From the NCBI RefSeq assembly GCF_042681025.1, contig NZ_JBHUER010000005.1, positions 90,672 through 154,671 of the forward strand: a stretch of DNA of 64,000 bases, in the 5' to 3' direction. The stretch comes from Methylopila henanensis (GTDB lineage: Bacteria > Pseudomonadota > Alphaproteobacteria > Rhizobiales > Methylopilaceae). Positions 6,757 through 15,768 of the stretch are shown here, in pieces. The position numbers and the translations under genes were made by a program. The stretch's first letter is position 1. The number at the start of each line of letters is the position of its first letter. A model generated the notes under the pieces. It had not been told where the DNA came from. It did no database searches and was given only the letters and a program-made list of their open reading frames with translations.

Positions 6757-9492
6757 ATGTCCACCCGCAATCTCGACGCCGTGTTCGCCCCGCGCTCGGT
6801 CGCGCTCGCGGGCGGCAGCCCGCGTGAGGGCAGCGTCGGCCGCGCGGTGCTCCGGAACCTGCGCGAAGGCGGCTATTCCGGACCGATCCGGCTGGTGAAC
6901 CCGGACCATGCCGAGATCGACGGCGTCAAGGCGGCGGCGAGCTTCGCCGATCTGCCGGAGCCGGCCGATCTCGTGGTGGTGACGGCGCCGCCGGCGGCGG
7001 TTCCGGGCATCCTCGACGCCGCGGGCGCGGCCGGCAGCCGGGCTGCGGCGGTCGTGACCAAGGGGCTCGGACGCGGTCCGGGCTCGCTGCGCGACGCCGC
7101 CGAGCTCGCCGCGCGGAGCCGGGAAATGCGTCTGATCGGCCCAGGCTGCCTCGGCGTGCTCAGCCCTCATGTCGGGCTGAACGCCAGTTTCGCGCCGCAG
7201 GCCAAGGCCGGCGATCTCGCGCTTCTGTCCCAGTCGGGCGGGGTGGCGTCGTCGGTGATCGAATGGGCCAATGTGCGCGGCATCGGCTTTTCCGGCGTCG
7301 TCTGCTTCGGCGACATGGCGGACGTCGACGTGGACGATCTGCTCGACCATTTCGCGACCGACCGCCGGACCCGCGCGATCGTGCTCTATCTCCAGCAGAT
7401 CCGCGACGCGCCGCGGTTCCTGTCGGCGGCGCGCGCCGCCGCCCGCGCGAAGCCCGTCATGGTGATAAAGGGCGGACGCCACGCCGCGGCGGCCAAGGCG
7501 GCCGCGACCCACAGCGGCGCGCTCGCCACCTCCGACGCGGCCTACGACGCCGCCTTCCGCCGCGCCGGCCTGCTGCGCGTCGCCGACCTCGCCGACATGT
7601 TCGCCGCGCTGGAGACGCTCGCCCATGTGGCGCCGCTGTCGGGCAAGCGCATTGCGATCGTCACCAATGGCGGCGGCCTCGGCGTGCTTGGCGTCGACCG
7701 GCTGGTCGATCTCGGCGGCCGTTCGGCGGAGCTGTCGGAGGCGACGGTCGCCGCGCTCGACGAGGCGCTCGCCTGCGACTGGTCGCGCGCCAATCCGATC
7801 GATCTCGCAGGCGACGCCACGCCGGAGCGCTACGAGGCGGCGCTCGACGCCGCGCTCGCCGACCGCGGCGTCGACGCCGCGCTCGCGATCCATGCGCCGA
7901 CCATGCTGTCCCAAGCGGGCCCCTGCGCCCGCGCGGTCGCCGCCAGCGCCGTCCGCGCCCGCGGCAGGGTCTATCCGCCGAAGCCGGTGTTCGCAGCCTT
8001 CCTCGGCTCTGAACCCGCGCCCCGCCGCGTGCTCGAGGCGGCGCATGTGCCGTTCTTCCGCACGCCGGAAAGCGCGCTCGCCGGGCTGATGCACCTCGTG
8101 CGCCACGTGGAGGCGCAGGAGGCGCTGCTGGAGACGCCGCCGTCGCTGCCGGACGACTTCTCGCCCGATCCTGCGCGGGCGCTCGCCGCGATGCGCGACG
8201 CGCTCGACCGGGGGCGCGAGTGGCTGTCGCCGACCGACGCCTCCGAGGTGCTGCGCGCCTACGCGATCCCGGCGCTGCCCCATGCGGTGGTCGACACGCC
8301 GGAGGCCGCCGGCGAGGTCGCGCGCGGCTTCCTCGAGCGCGGCGGCGCGGCGGTGCTGAAGATCGTCTCGCCCGATCTGTCCCACAAGTCCGCGGTCGGG
8401 GGCGTGCGGCTCGGGCTCGACACCGAAACCGCCGTGGTGGAGGCGGCGGTCGCCATGCTGGGCCGCGTGGCGGAGCGCGCGCCCCGCGCACGGATCGAGG
8501 GTCTTCTGGTGCAGCCGCATCTGCGGCCGAACGAGGGGATCGAGCTGTTCGCGGGCCTCTACGACGACCCGACCTTCGGTCCGGTCGTCGCCTTCGGCGC
8601 GGGCGGCGGAGCGGTTGAGATCATCCGCGACGTCGCGCTCGCCCTGCCGCCGCTCGACCTGCGTCTGGCCCGCGACCTGATCGACCGGACGCGCATCGGC
8701 GCGGTGCTGGCCGGGCCGGAGGGCGCGGCCCCCGCGGTCGATCTCGACGCGGTCGCGCTCACGCTCGTCAAGCTCGCGCAGCTCGCGGCCGACACGCCGG
8801 AGATCGGCGAGCTCGACATCAATCCGCTCATGGCGACCGCCCAGGGCGTCGTGGCGCTCGACGCGCGGGTGCGGGTGCGGCTCGCGCCGCGCAACGCGAA
8901 GGCGGGGCCGGCCAATCCGCGCCTCGCCATCCGGCCCTATCCGAAAGAGTTCGAGAGCCTGCTGACGCTCAGCGACGGCTCGCAGGCGCATCTGCGGCCG
9001 GTGCGTCCGGAAGACGAGCCCTCCGTCGCCGCCTTCTTCCGCGCGGTCGCCCCGGACGATCTCCGGCAGCGGTTCTTCACGCCGGTGAAGGAGGTGCCGC
9101 GCGCCTTCATCGCCCGCATGACCCAGATCGACTACGCCCGCAACATGGTGCTGCTGGCGACGGACGACCGTAAGCGCATCCTCGGCCTTGTGCAGCTCCA
9201 CGCCGACGCCGACGGCGTCGAGGGCGAATACGCCATCCTGCTGCGGTCCGATCTGAAGGGCCGGGGGCTCGGCTGGCGGCTGATGGCCGCGATGATCGAG
9301 CGCGCCAAGCAGGAGGGTCTGCGCACCATCTCGGGCCAGGTGCTGGCCGAGAATTCGGCCATGCTCGCCATCTGCCGCGACCTCGGCTTCACCGTCCGCA
9401 TCGATCCTGACGACGCCGGCGTCCGGATCGTGACGCTCAGGCTCGAGAGCGTATCGGTGAGCGGAGGTCGGGTGGTCGTCGCGGCTGGCTGA
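6757..9492 (+). CDS. Fused acyl-CoA synthetase (NDP-forming) / GNAT acetyltransferase, Pat/PatZ type
   Basis: A 911-residue protein with the architecture of bacterial protein acetyltransferase Pat/PatZ. In order: CoA-binding Rossmann domain (residues 1-130, starting NLDAVFAPRSVALAGGS), succinyl-CoA-ligase-like domains (about 140-460, with LLSQSGGVASSVIEW), an ATP-grasp domain (about 470-720, with AVLKIVSPDLSHKSAVGGV and IGELDINPLMA), and a C-terminal GNAT domain (about 735-905, with LLRSDLKGRGLGWRLM as the acetyl-CoA loop). Such enzymes acetylate lysines of acyl-CoA synthetases and other proteins. The start at 6757 follows GGAG; an ATG 63 nt upstream is less likely. Confidence 0.85.
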   Translation: MSTRNLDAVFAPRSVALAGGSPREGSVGRAVLRNLREGGYSGPIRLVNPDHAEIDGVKAAASFADLPEPADLVVVTAPPAAVPGILDAAGAAGSRAAAVVTKGLGRGPGSLRDAAELAARSREMRLIGPGCLGVLSPHVGLNASFAPQAKAGDLALLSQSGGVASSVIEWANVRGIGFSGVVCFGDMADVDVDDLLDHFATDRRTRAIVLYLQQIRDAPRFLSAARAAARAKPVMVIKGGRHAAAAKAAATHSGALATSDAAYDAAFRRAGLLRVADLADMFAALETLAHVAPLSGKRIAIVTNGGGLGVLGVDRLVDLGGRSAELSEATVAALDEALACDWSRANPIDLAGDATPERYEAALDAALADRGVDAALAIHAPTMLSQAGPCARAVAASAVRARGRVYPPKPVFAAFLGSEPAPRRVLEAAHVPFFRTPESALAGLMHLVRHVEAQEALLETPPSLPDDFSPDPARALAAMRDALDRGREWLSPTDASEVLRAYAIPALPHAVVDTPEAAGEVARGFLERGGAAVLKIVSPDLSHKSAVGGVRLGLDTETAVVEAAVAMLGRVAERAPRARIEGLLVQPHLRPNEGIELFAGLYDDPTFGPVVAFGAGGGAVEIIRDVALALPPLDLRLARDLIDRTRIGAVLAGPEGAAPAVDLDAVALTLVKLAQLAADTPEIGELDINPLMATAQGVVALDARVRVRLAPRNAKAGPANPRLAIRPYPKEFESLLTLSDGSQAHLRPVRPEDEPSVAAFFRAVAPDDLRQRFFTPVKEVPRAFIARMTQIDYARNMVLLATDDRKRILGLVQLHADADGVEGEYAILLRSDLKGRGLGWRLMAAMIERAKQEGLRTISGQVLAENSAMLAICRDLGFTVRIDPDDAGVRIVTLRLESVSVSGGRVVVAAG

Positions 9493-9509
9493 CGCGCGCT
9501 CGGGCCGCA

Positions 9510-9534
9510 CCAGCGGGCGTTGCGCGCCCGTTGG
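9510..9534 (+). terminator. GC hairpin after the acetyltransferase gene
   Basis: CCAGCGGGCG pairs with CGCCCGTTGG (one G-U pair) around a five-base loop, 17 nt after the stop codon at 9492 and before the tRNA gene. No T-run follows, so if it ends transcription it would be a non-canonical or factor-aided terminator. Confidence 0.35.
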
Positions 9535-9575
9535 AGACTGGACGCCGGCCGTGCTAGCGTCCGCGGCGTGGCGTT

Positions 9576-9652
9576 GGTCCCGTAGCTCAGCAGGACAGAG
9601 CAGCGGTTTCCTAAACCGAAGGTCGGAAGTTCGAGTCTTCCCGGGATCGCCA
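9576..9652 (+). tRNA. tRNA-Arg (anticodon CCT)
   Basis: A 77-nt cloverleaf with encoded CCA. Acceptor stem GGTCCCG (9576-9582) pairs with CGGGATC (9642-9648), leaving the G73 discriminator base and CCA. The D arm is GCTC/GAGC. The anticodon loop TTCCTAA (9608-9614) puts CCT at 9610-9612, reading AGG. The T arm is GGAAG/CTTCC with loop TTCGAGT. The first pair of the anticodon stem (position 27-43) is a G-A mismatch, while the other four pairs are intact. CCA being encoded and all other stems pairing argue for a working gene. Confidence 0.95.
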
Positions 9653-9950
9653 GTCCACGCACGCGGTCGCGAATGGGCCGCTCGACTGTTCCCGCGGCGT
9701 TTGGAGCGCGGCGAAATCCCCCAGCGCGCACATCGGCCGGACCTCGATTCCGCTGGGGTCGTCCAATCGGATAGGACGCCGCCGCGCCCGATCGGCGGCA
9801 TAGTCCATCTATCTGAGCCGCCAGATCCGGTCGCCGGCGAGCTGCTCACTGATCGCCGGATCACGCGGATGGTCGTCTTAAGGCACCGCTTTCCGATGTG
9901 GGGCGATCAGCATACACTCCGCCTGGAAGCGCTAAAAGAAGGGCTCGGTA

Positions 9951-10793
9951 ATGACCAAAGAGGCGGCGGCGACGGGGTTCCGGGACACGTTGCGGGGACT
10001 CGTCAACAGGGTCGCCAACGAGCCCGAGCACGACGACGACGCGCATGGCGAGGAGCGTGAGGCGACCGCCTCTGATCTCAGCGCGAAACGCGCCGAGCTG
10101 AGCAAGCATGTGGTGGGGGAGCCGGCGGAGCGGTTCGCCTACCGGACGACGATCGACCGCGGCGCCACGCTCTGGAAGCTCGTAGCCAAGGACGACGCCA
10201 CCAAGAACCAGCGGCAGAAGCGGAACTTCTTCGATCTGGGCGGCCGCGACGGCCAGCTCAAGATTCTGCTCGGCAGCGTGCAGGGCGAGTACGACCGTGT
10301 GCGGCACGCCAAGGCGAAGGAGCAGTTCGCGAGCCGCTTCAACTATTTCGGCTGCGACATCAAGCCGACCGGGCCGAACGTGGTCGCGGGCGATCTCTGC
10401 GCCGAAGACTATGTCGACAACAACCGGCAGTTCGAGAGCTTCTTCGACGTCGTCTATTCAAACAACACGTTCGAGCATCTCTACCGGCCGTGGATCACGG
10501 TCAAGCACATCGCCCGCATGCTGAAGCCGGACGGGCTCGTCGTCCTCGTCGCGCCGTTCGCCCAGCGCTACCACAAGTCTCCGGACGACTTCTTCCGGTA
10601 CTCCCACACCAGCTTCGCTAAGATGTTCTCGACCGAGACGGACATGAAGTTCGAGACCGTCATCACCGGCTACGACACTTTCCAGCGCCGCATGAACGTG
10701 TTCGGCCGGCGGTTCGACGCGCTGGTCGAGGACGACTTCGGCGGCTGGCGCGAGACCTGGTACGCCTGCACGGTTCTGAAGCGTACGGGGTGA
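9951..10793 (+). CDS. Class I SAM-dependent methyltransferase-like protein
   Basis: A 280-residue soluble protein whose second half reads as a Rossmann methyltransferase. FFDLGGRDGQLKILLG (about residue 87) stands where the SAM-binding motif I is expected, FDVVYSNNTFEHLYRPW is the motif II/IV region, and ARMLKPDGLVVLVAPF is the typical post-motif strand. The first 60 residues are charged and probably flexible. Target is unknown; HSPDDFFRYS-like segments (here HKSPDDFFRYSHTSF) are common in methyltransferases found in polysaccharide clusters. It stands alone: the gap from the tRNA (298 nt) and to the next gene (253 nt) show no further ORF. Confidence 0.7.
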   Translation: MTKEAAATGFRDTLRGLVNRVANEPEHDDDAHGEEREATASDLSAKRAELSKHVVGEPAERFAYRTTIDRGATLWKLVAKDDATKNQRQKRNFFDLGGRDGQLKILLGSVQGEYDRVRHAKAKEQFASRFNYFGCDIKPTGPNVVAGDLCAEDYVDNNRQFESFFDVVYSNNTFEHLYRPWITVKHIARMLKPDGLVVLVAPFAQRYHKSPDDFFRYSHTSFAKMFSTETDMKFETVITGYDTFQRRMNVFGRRFDALVEDDFGGWRETWYACTVLKRTG

Positions 10794-11046
10794 GCCGGAC
10801 GCGGCGTCGCGCTGCTCCGGCCAACGGCCTTTCCGGGGCTCCGTGCGGCGCGCGTGACGATTGGGCCATCGGGCGACGGGCGTCGCTCCCTGAGGGACCT
10901 AAGGCGGGCGGCTCGTTCGCCCGTCCCGGCAGATTGTTCCGAAGCGCCGTCCGCCGGCCCGTGGCGCGAACGCGAAGACGCCCTCCGAAGTCCGGAAGGC
11001 CCTTTTTCAGCCCGCTCGAACGAAAGCGGCTGCCCGCAAACGCCTC

Positions 11047-11754
11047 TTACGCGGCTTCGACGTTCGCGAGGTTCTGGTCGAGATAGCCGGAGATGGTCTC
11101 GACCAGCGCGCCCTTGTCCTTCCAGACGCGGGTTACGTCGTGGCCCGCGCCCTTGACGATGTCGATGTGGACGCCGCGGGCGCCGGCGAGGTTGCCCGCC
11201 TGAACGAGGTCCGCGACGCAGTCGCGGCCCACGACGATCTGAGACTTCACGGCGCCGCCGCGGAGAACGTTGCGCAGGTCGGCGTGCTGGGGCCGGAAGG
11301 CCGACAGTTCGGGACGCCAGCGGTCGTCGTCCAGCCGGGTCCTCGCCTCGACCGAGATGATCGTCTGAGGCACGATCGACAGCACGTACTGGGCCTTGAG
11401 GCGTTCGCCGAAATAGAGCGCCGCGTAGCCGCCCATCGAATTGCCGAGCGTGACGAGCGGCAGGCCGTTCTTCCCGAACCGCTCATGGATGACCCGGCCG
11501 ATCTTGGCCGAGGTGTCGTCCATCGAGTCCGAGAAGCCCTTGAGGCCGAAATTGTACCAGCGCCGCGTCTCGTCCTTGATGAACAGCACATTGTAGGACA
11601 GTTCGCGCAGGGTGTGGACGAACTCGAACGCCGGAATGCTGTAGCCGCCCTGGCTGCGAAGCCCGCCGAAAACCACGACGTTCGCCTTGGGCGAAGGAGA
11701 GGGCAGAATCTGCGCTGAATCGTTCAGCGTCACGATATCGGGCGTATCCAGCAT
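11047..11754 (-). CDS. Small alpha/beta-hydrolase-fold protein
   Basis: A 235-residue protein that looks like a compact alpha/beta hydrolase. LVTLGNSMGGYAALYFG gives the nucleophile elbow G-N-S-M-G with Ser106; GAGHDVTRVW near the C-terminus supplies the likely catalytic His205. VVVFGGLRSQGG near residue 30 fits the oxyanion-hole strand. No signal peptide or membrane segment is seen. The gene is monocistronic with 250-nt gaps on both sides. Substrate cannot be inferred; it could be an esterase or act on polysaccharide or lipid precursors like the nearby methyltransferase, but that is a guess from proximity only. Confidence 0.65.
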   Translation of the reverse strand: MLDTPDIVTLNDSAQILPSPSPKANVVVFGGLRSQGGYSIPAFEFVHTLRELSYNVLFIKDETRRWYNFGLKGFSDSMDDTSAKIGRVIHERFGKNGLPLVTLGNSMGGYAALYFGERLKAQYVLSIVPQTIISVEARTRLDDDRWRPELSAFRPQHADLRNVLRGGAVKSQIVVGRDCVADLVQAGNLAGARGVHIDIVKGAGHDVTRVWKDKGALVETISGYLDQNLANVEAA

Positions 11755-12014
11755 TCTGTTCCTTCAATCAGGGCCGTCGGCGGTCCGCGAGGGACCGGGC
11801 CGGCTCCCGTCCGGCGGCGCGCAAGCCTTTCCCCGGCCAATCGCGCGTCCTGCGTCGCGCGTCAAGCTTTTGAACCATGCGAGACAGGGTTACGGACGAT
11901 CGACGGTCCCTGGATCATTGACGCCGCCGAGAATAAGTCAGCGCCGTGCGCGGCATCAAGCGATTCCGCCGGTTGGACGGCGGGTGCGGCGCCATGGAGA
12001 CATGCCCGGCGGCG

Positions 12015-12578
12015 TCACGCCATCGGGCGCACCTCTTCGACCTCGGGCACGAAATGACGCAGCAGGTTCTCGATGCCCTGCTTCAGCGTCGCGGTGGAGG
12101 AGGGGCAGCCGGCGCAGGAGCCCTTCATGTCCAGATAGACCACGCCCTCGCGGAAACCGCGGAAGGTGATGTCGCCGCCGTCCATGGCGACCGCCGGGCG
12201 GACGCGCGTGTCGATCAGCTCCTTGATGGTCTCCACCGTCTCGGAATCCGCCTCGTCGAAGAACTCGCCGTCGCCGGGCGCGTCAGTCGCGGCGCCGTCG
12301 GCCAGAAGCGGCGCGCCGGCGAGATAGTGCTCCATGATCGCGCCGAGGATCGCGGGCTTGAGGTGCTGCCACTCGCCGCCGGTCTTTGTCACCGTGATGA
12401 AGTCGGAGCCGTAGAACACGCCGGCGACGCCGTCGATCGCGAACAGCTTTTCGGCGAGCGGCGAGCGGGAGGCCTCGCCCGCGTGCCGGATCTCGAGCGC
12501 GCCGCCGGGGAGCACGTCCCGGCCGGGCAGGAACTTGAGCGTCGCGGGGTTCGGCGTCGCTTCGGTCTGGATGAACAT
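12015..12578 (-). CDS. Nfu-type iron-sulfur cluster carrier (NifU N- and C-domain)
   Basis: A 187-residue protein with the two-domain Nfu layout. Residues 1-88 are the Nfu N domain, starting MFIQTEATPNPATLKFLPGR, the hallmark of mitochondrial/alphaproteobacterial Nfu1. Residues 113-187 are the NifU C domain with the cluster-binding Cys155-x-x-Cys158 in MKGSCAGCPSSTATL. The protein carries [4Fe-4S] clusters to client enzymes in the cytoplasm. A linker rich in Ala/Asp/Glu joins the domains. In this window lutB, glcF and cysI/cysH would be plausible clients. The gene appears alone; opgH upstream is 127 nt away on the same strand. Confidence 0.93.
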   Translation of the reverse strand: MFIQTEATPNPATLKFLPGRDVLPGGALEIRHAGEASRSPLAEKLFAIDGVAGVFYGSDFITVTKTGGEWQHLKPAILGAIMEHYLAGAPLLADGAATDAPGDGEFFDEADSETVETIKELIDTRVRPAVAMDGGDITFRGFREGVVYLDMKGSCAGCPSSTATLKQGIENLLRHFVPEVEEVRPMA

Positions 12579-12705
12579 CTGGGTCAGCCTCCGGGTTCAA
12601 GGCGCGGAGCCATGGGGGCGGGGGCGGCCTGAAGCCGGCCCCGCGTCTTGTGAACCCCTGAGATGGTGGTTTTCGCCGGCGCGGTCAATCGCGCTGGCGA
12701 CCGCC

Positions 12706-14643
12706 TCAGCGGGCGGGTTCTTCGACCATGGCCCTGAGCCGTCCGCCCGTCTCGCCGCCGTCCAGCCGGAACGGGGCCAGCGGCGCGCCATAGCGAACCG
12801 TGGCCGGCACGCTGTCGCTGACCGCGCGCACCTCCGCCGGCGGCGCCATCTCCTCCGGCGTCGCGCCGAGGCGCGAGCGGGCGGCGAGCGCGCCGAGCGC
12901 GTCGGTCGAGGTGATCACCGTGAACGGAACGGCGAGCAGGAAACTCGCGAGCACCGGCGAGGCCCACAGCAGCACCTGCGGCGCCGCGTAGGCGAGCGTC
13001 ACGGTGAGCGCCACGCCGAACAGCGTCGCCGGCCAGAGCTTCGACGCCGCCTCGAGCCAGCCGACGCGGTGGCCGTCGCGATCCTGCGCCTCCCATCCGA
13101 CCGAGGCGCCGAAGCCCAACAGGAAGATGAGGAAGACGGTCACCGAGAAGCTCACGACCGGCGCCAGCAGGAAGCCGAAGAACAGCTCCGCCGCGGTGCC
13201 GGCCACGAACGGGCCCGTCCCGCCGTAGCGCGCGGATTCGCGGTCGCTCATGACCACGTCGAGATAGCCCATCAACTTCGGCGTGAAGGTCAGGAACAGC
13301 ATGGTCAGGAACAGGCCGATGCTGAGGCCGACCGGGAACGAGCCGGGCGGGTCGAGATCGCCGATCACCGAGGGCGGCCCGAACGCCTGGGCCGCGCCCG
13401 CGATCATGAAGCCGATCCAGGCGGGCGCGCTCACATACATCAGGATGGCGAGCAGGAGCTGCACCCGGCTGATCAGCCGGAGGCCCGGCATGCCGAGCAG
13501 CTTCACATACTGCATGTTGCCCTGGCACCAGCGGAGGTTGCGGCGCAGGAAATCGGGCAGAGAGGTCGGGTTGTCCTCCCAGGAGCCGGACTCCTCCGGC
13601 AGCACGCAGACTTCGTAGCCCGCGCGGCGGATGAGCACGGCCTCGACCTGATCGTGGCTGAGGATGACGCCGCCGAGCGGCGGCGCGCCGGGCAGCTCGG
13701 GCAGCTCCGCGTGGTCGCGGAACGGCGCTACGCGGATCGCGGCGTTGTGGCCCCAGTACGGCCCGCAGTCGGCGCTCCACCACGCCGCGCCCATGGTGTA
13801 GGAGCGCATGCTGGCGCGCATGCCGAACTGGAACATGCGGGCGAAGGCGGTCCGCGCCGGCAGGCCGACCACGAGGCTCTGCAGGATGCCGAGCTTCGGG
13901 TTCGCCTGCATCACGCGCACGAGCCTCAGAATGGTCGGGCCCGACATCACGCTGTCGGCGTCGAGCGTGATCATCACCTCGTAGTCGTCGCCGCGCTCCA
14001 GCAGGAACTCGCGGATGTTGCCGGCCTTGAAGCCGGTGTTGACGGGGCGGCGGCGGTAGAACACCCGCTCCTGTCGCACGAGCCCGGCGCGCCAGCCCTC
14101 GATCGCCTCGCGTTCGTCGGCTGCGAAGTCCTCGCGGGTGGTGTCGCTCAGCACATGGACGTCGAAGGCGTCGCCGAAGCCGGTGGCGTCAAGGCTTCGC
14201 AGGATGGCGTCGAGCCGGCGCACGACCCGCTGCGAGTCCTCGTGCCGGATGCACATGACGATCGCGGCGCGGGACGTGATCGGCTCGTCGTCGCTGACCC
14301 TAGCAGCGCAGGGAATGACCACGTCGAGCGGATCGCGGGCGAAACGGAGCAGCGCCAGGCCGATGACGCCGTTCCAGAACCCGATGACGATCCAGGGCAG
14401 CGACGCTACGAAGCAGACGAACATCGCCATTTCCGGGATCGACCAGCCGTCGACGTTCATCACCGTCCAGAACGCGGCGGTCAGCGCGGCCGAGGTGCCG
14501 AGCACGAGCGTCGCCATGGTCAGGCGGCGGAAGAACAGGCCAAGGGTCGATTGCGTTCCGGTCGGCGTCACGCCGCTGAACGTTCTCCGGAAAAGCGAGG
14601 CGCGGGCGGGTGCGACCGGAGAGCTGTCGATCGTGGAACTCAT
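12706..14643 (-). CDS. opgH: Glucans biosynthesis glucosyltransferase H (OpgH/MdoH)
   Basis: A 645-residue inner-membrane GT2 glucosyltransferase that makes the beta-glucan backbone of osmoregulated periplasmic glucans from UDP-glucose. Two TM helices precede the catalytic loop (about residues 40-100), which holds VMITLDADSVMSG, YWGHNAAIRVAPF, LSHDQVEAVLI and the RRNLRWCQGN motif (R/Q-x-x-R-W). Several TM helices follow (about 395-620). The usual partner opgG is not beside it; in gammaproteobacteria opgG and opgH are one operon. The start codon ATG at 14643 faces the divergent dehydrogenase gene at 14760, leaving a 116-bp shared promoter region. Confidence 0.92.
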   Translation of the reverse strand: MSSTIDSSPVAPARASLFRRTFSGVTPTGTQSTLGLFFRRLTMATLVLGTSAALTAAFWTVMNVDGWSIPEMAMFVCFVASLPWIVIGFWNGVIGLALLRFARDPLDVVIPCAARVSDDEPITSRAAIVMCIRHEDSQRVVRRLDAILRSLDATGFGDAFDVHVLSDTTREDFAADEREAIEGWRAGLVRQERVFYRRRPVNTGFKAGNIREFLLERGDDYEVMITLDADSVMSGPTILRLVRVMQANPKLGILQSLVVGLPARTAFARMFQFGMRASMRSYTMGAAWWSADCGPYWGHNAAIRVAPFRDHAELPELPGAPPLGGVILSHDQVEAVLIRRAGYEVCVLPEESGSWEDNPTSLPDFLRRNLRWCQGNMQYVKLLGMPGLRLISRVQLLLAILMYVSAPAWIGFMIAGAAQAFGPPSVIGDLDPPGSFPVGLSIGLFLTMLFLTFTPKLMGYLDVVMSDRESARYGGTGPFVAGTAAELFFGFLLAPVVSFSVTVFLIFLLGFGASVGWEAQDRDGHRVGWLEAASKLWPATLFGVALTVTLAYAAPQVLLWASPVLASFLLAVPFTVITSTDALGALAARSRLGATPEEMAPPAEVRAVSDSVPATVRYGAPLAPFRLDGGETGGRLRAMVEEPAR

Positions 14644-14759
14644 GTCACGCTTTCGTTGGGCCGGGGCGGCCAGGCTGCCGAGACGCGCCGCCGCCCTATA
14701 CCATGCGGCGTGGCGCCCATTCCGTGCCCCAATGGACTAACCAACGAGCAATTAGGCCG

Positions 14760-15752
14760 ATGCACCGCCCCGGCAACTCCCCCGACGCAGGCCGGCGCGC
14801 GCTGTGGCGCCCCGGCGATGGGACGGTCGAGATCCGCACGCAGCCGTTCGCGCTCGCGCCCGGCGAGGTCGAGGTCCGCACCGCCTTCTCCGCCGTCAGC
14901 CGCGGCACCGAACGCTTGGTGCTCGAAGGCCGCGTGCCGCCGGAGGAGCGCGAGCGCATGCGCGCCCCGCGTCAGGAGGGGGAGTTTCCGGGGCCGGTGA
15001 AGTACGGCTACTGCGCGGTCGGCGAGATCGTCGGCGGCCCGCCGGAGCTCGCCGGGCGTATGGCGTTCTGCCTGCATCCGCACGAGGACCGCTTCGGCGC
15101 AGCCCCCGCCGCGCTGGCGCCGCTGCCGGAGGGCCTGCCGCCGAAACGCGCGACGCTCGCCGCCAACATGGAGACCGCGCTCAACGCGCTGTGGGATTCC
15201 GGAGCCGGCCCCTGCGACCGCGTCGTGGTGGTGGGCGGCGGCGTGGTCGGCCTGCTGGCGGCCTCGCTCGCCGCGCGGCTGCCGGGCGCCGAGGTCACCG
15301 TCCTCGACGTAGCCGACCGCAGGTCGATCGCCGAGGCGCTCGGGGCGGGTTTCGCGTTTCCCGCCGACGCTCCGCGCGACGCCGACGTCGTGATCCACGC
15401 CAGCGCCACCGCCGCCGGGCTCGCGACGGCGCTCGCCGCGGCTGGCGACGAGGCGGTGGTGGTCGAGGCGAGCTGGTATGGCGCAGGCGACGTCGCCGTG
15501 CCGCTCGGCGGCGCGTTCCATTCCCGCCGGCTGAAGCTGGTGTCGTCGCAGGTCGGCATGGTGGCGCCGTCGCGGCGGCCGCGGTGGCCGCATGCGCGGC
15601 GGTTGGACGCGGCCTTGCATCTGTTACGCCAGGCGCGCGCGTATGACCTGCTGCTCGATCGCGAGATCGCCTTCGACGACGCCCCGGCCAAGCTGCCGGG
15701 GCTTCTGTCTTCGGGAGCGGACGCGCTCGGGATCGTGATCGTCTATCCCTGA
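14760..15752 (+). CDS. Medium-chain dehydrogenase/reductase-like protein, first gene of a pterin-like cluster
   Basis: A 330-residue member of the zinc-type alcohol dehydrogenase (MDR) superfamily. SAVSRGTERLVLEGRVP near residue 45 and KYGYCAVGEIVGG near 80 match the N-terminal GroES-like domain; VVVVGGGVVGLLAASLA near 155 is the nucleotide-binding loop. The canonical catalytic zinc motif (GHE) is not seen, so a zinc-free reductase is likely. The ATG at 14760 was chosen because upstream in-frame sequence runs into the opgH promoter. Next gene follows after 16 nt, and the three after that are coupled, so this is the start of one operon. Substrate is unknown. Confidence 0.7.
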   Translation: MHRPGNSPDAGRRALWRPGDGTVEIRTQPFALAPGEVEVRTAFSAVSRGTERLVLEGRVPPEERERMRAPRQEGEFPGPVKYGYCAVGEIVGGPPELAGRMAFCLHPHEDRFGAAPAALAPLPEGLPPKRATLAANMETALNALWDSGAGPCDRVVVVGGGVVGLLAASLAARLPGAEVTVLDVADRRSIAEALGAGFAFPADAPRDADVVIHASATAAGLATALAAAGDEAVVVEASWYGAGDVAVPLGGAFHSRRLKLVSSQVGMVAPSRRPRWPHARRLDAALHLLRQARAYDLLLDREIAFDDAPAKLPGLLSSGADALGIVIVYP

Positions 15753-15768
15753 CCGGAGCCGCGCCTGC

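Noticed and set aside
5539..9864. Minus-strand open frame of more than 1400 codons opposite lutC and the acetyltransferase gene
   Set aside because: High GC content leaves long antisense frames open. The product is Arg/Gly/His-rich with no recognisable domain and lies wholly opposite genes with clear motifs.
10980..11010. Hairpin TCCG-CGGA before CCCTTTTTC as terminator of the methyltransferase gene
   Set aside because: The stem is only four perfect pairs with a bulge, and it lies about 190 nt beyond the stop codon.
12535..15000. 821-codon plus-strand frame opposite opgH
   Set aside because: Antisense shadow of opgH; the amino-acid composition (Arg/His/Gln-rich) is not that of a real protein and the minus-strand gene has all the GT2 motifs.
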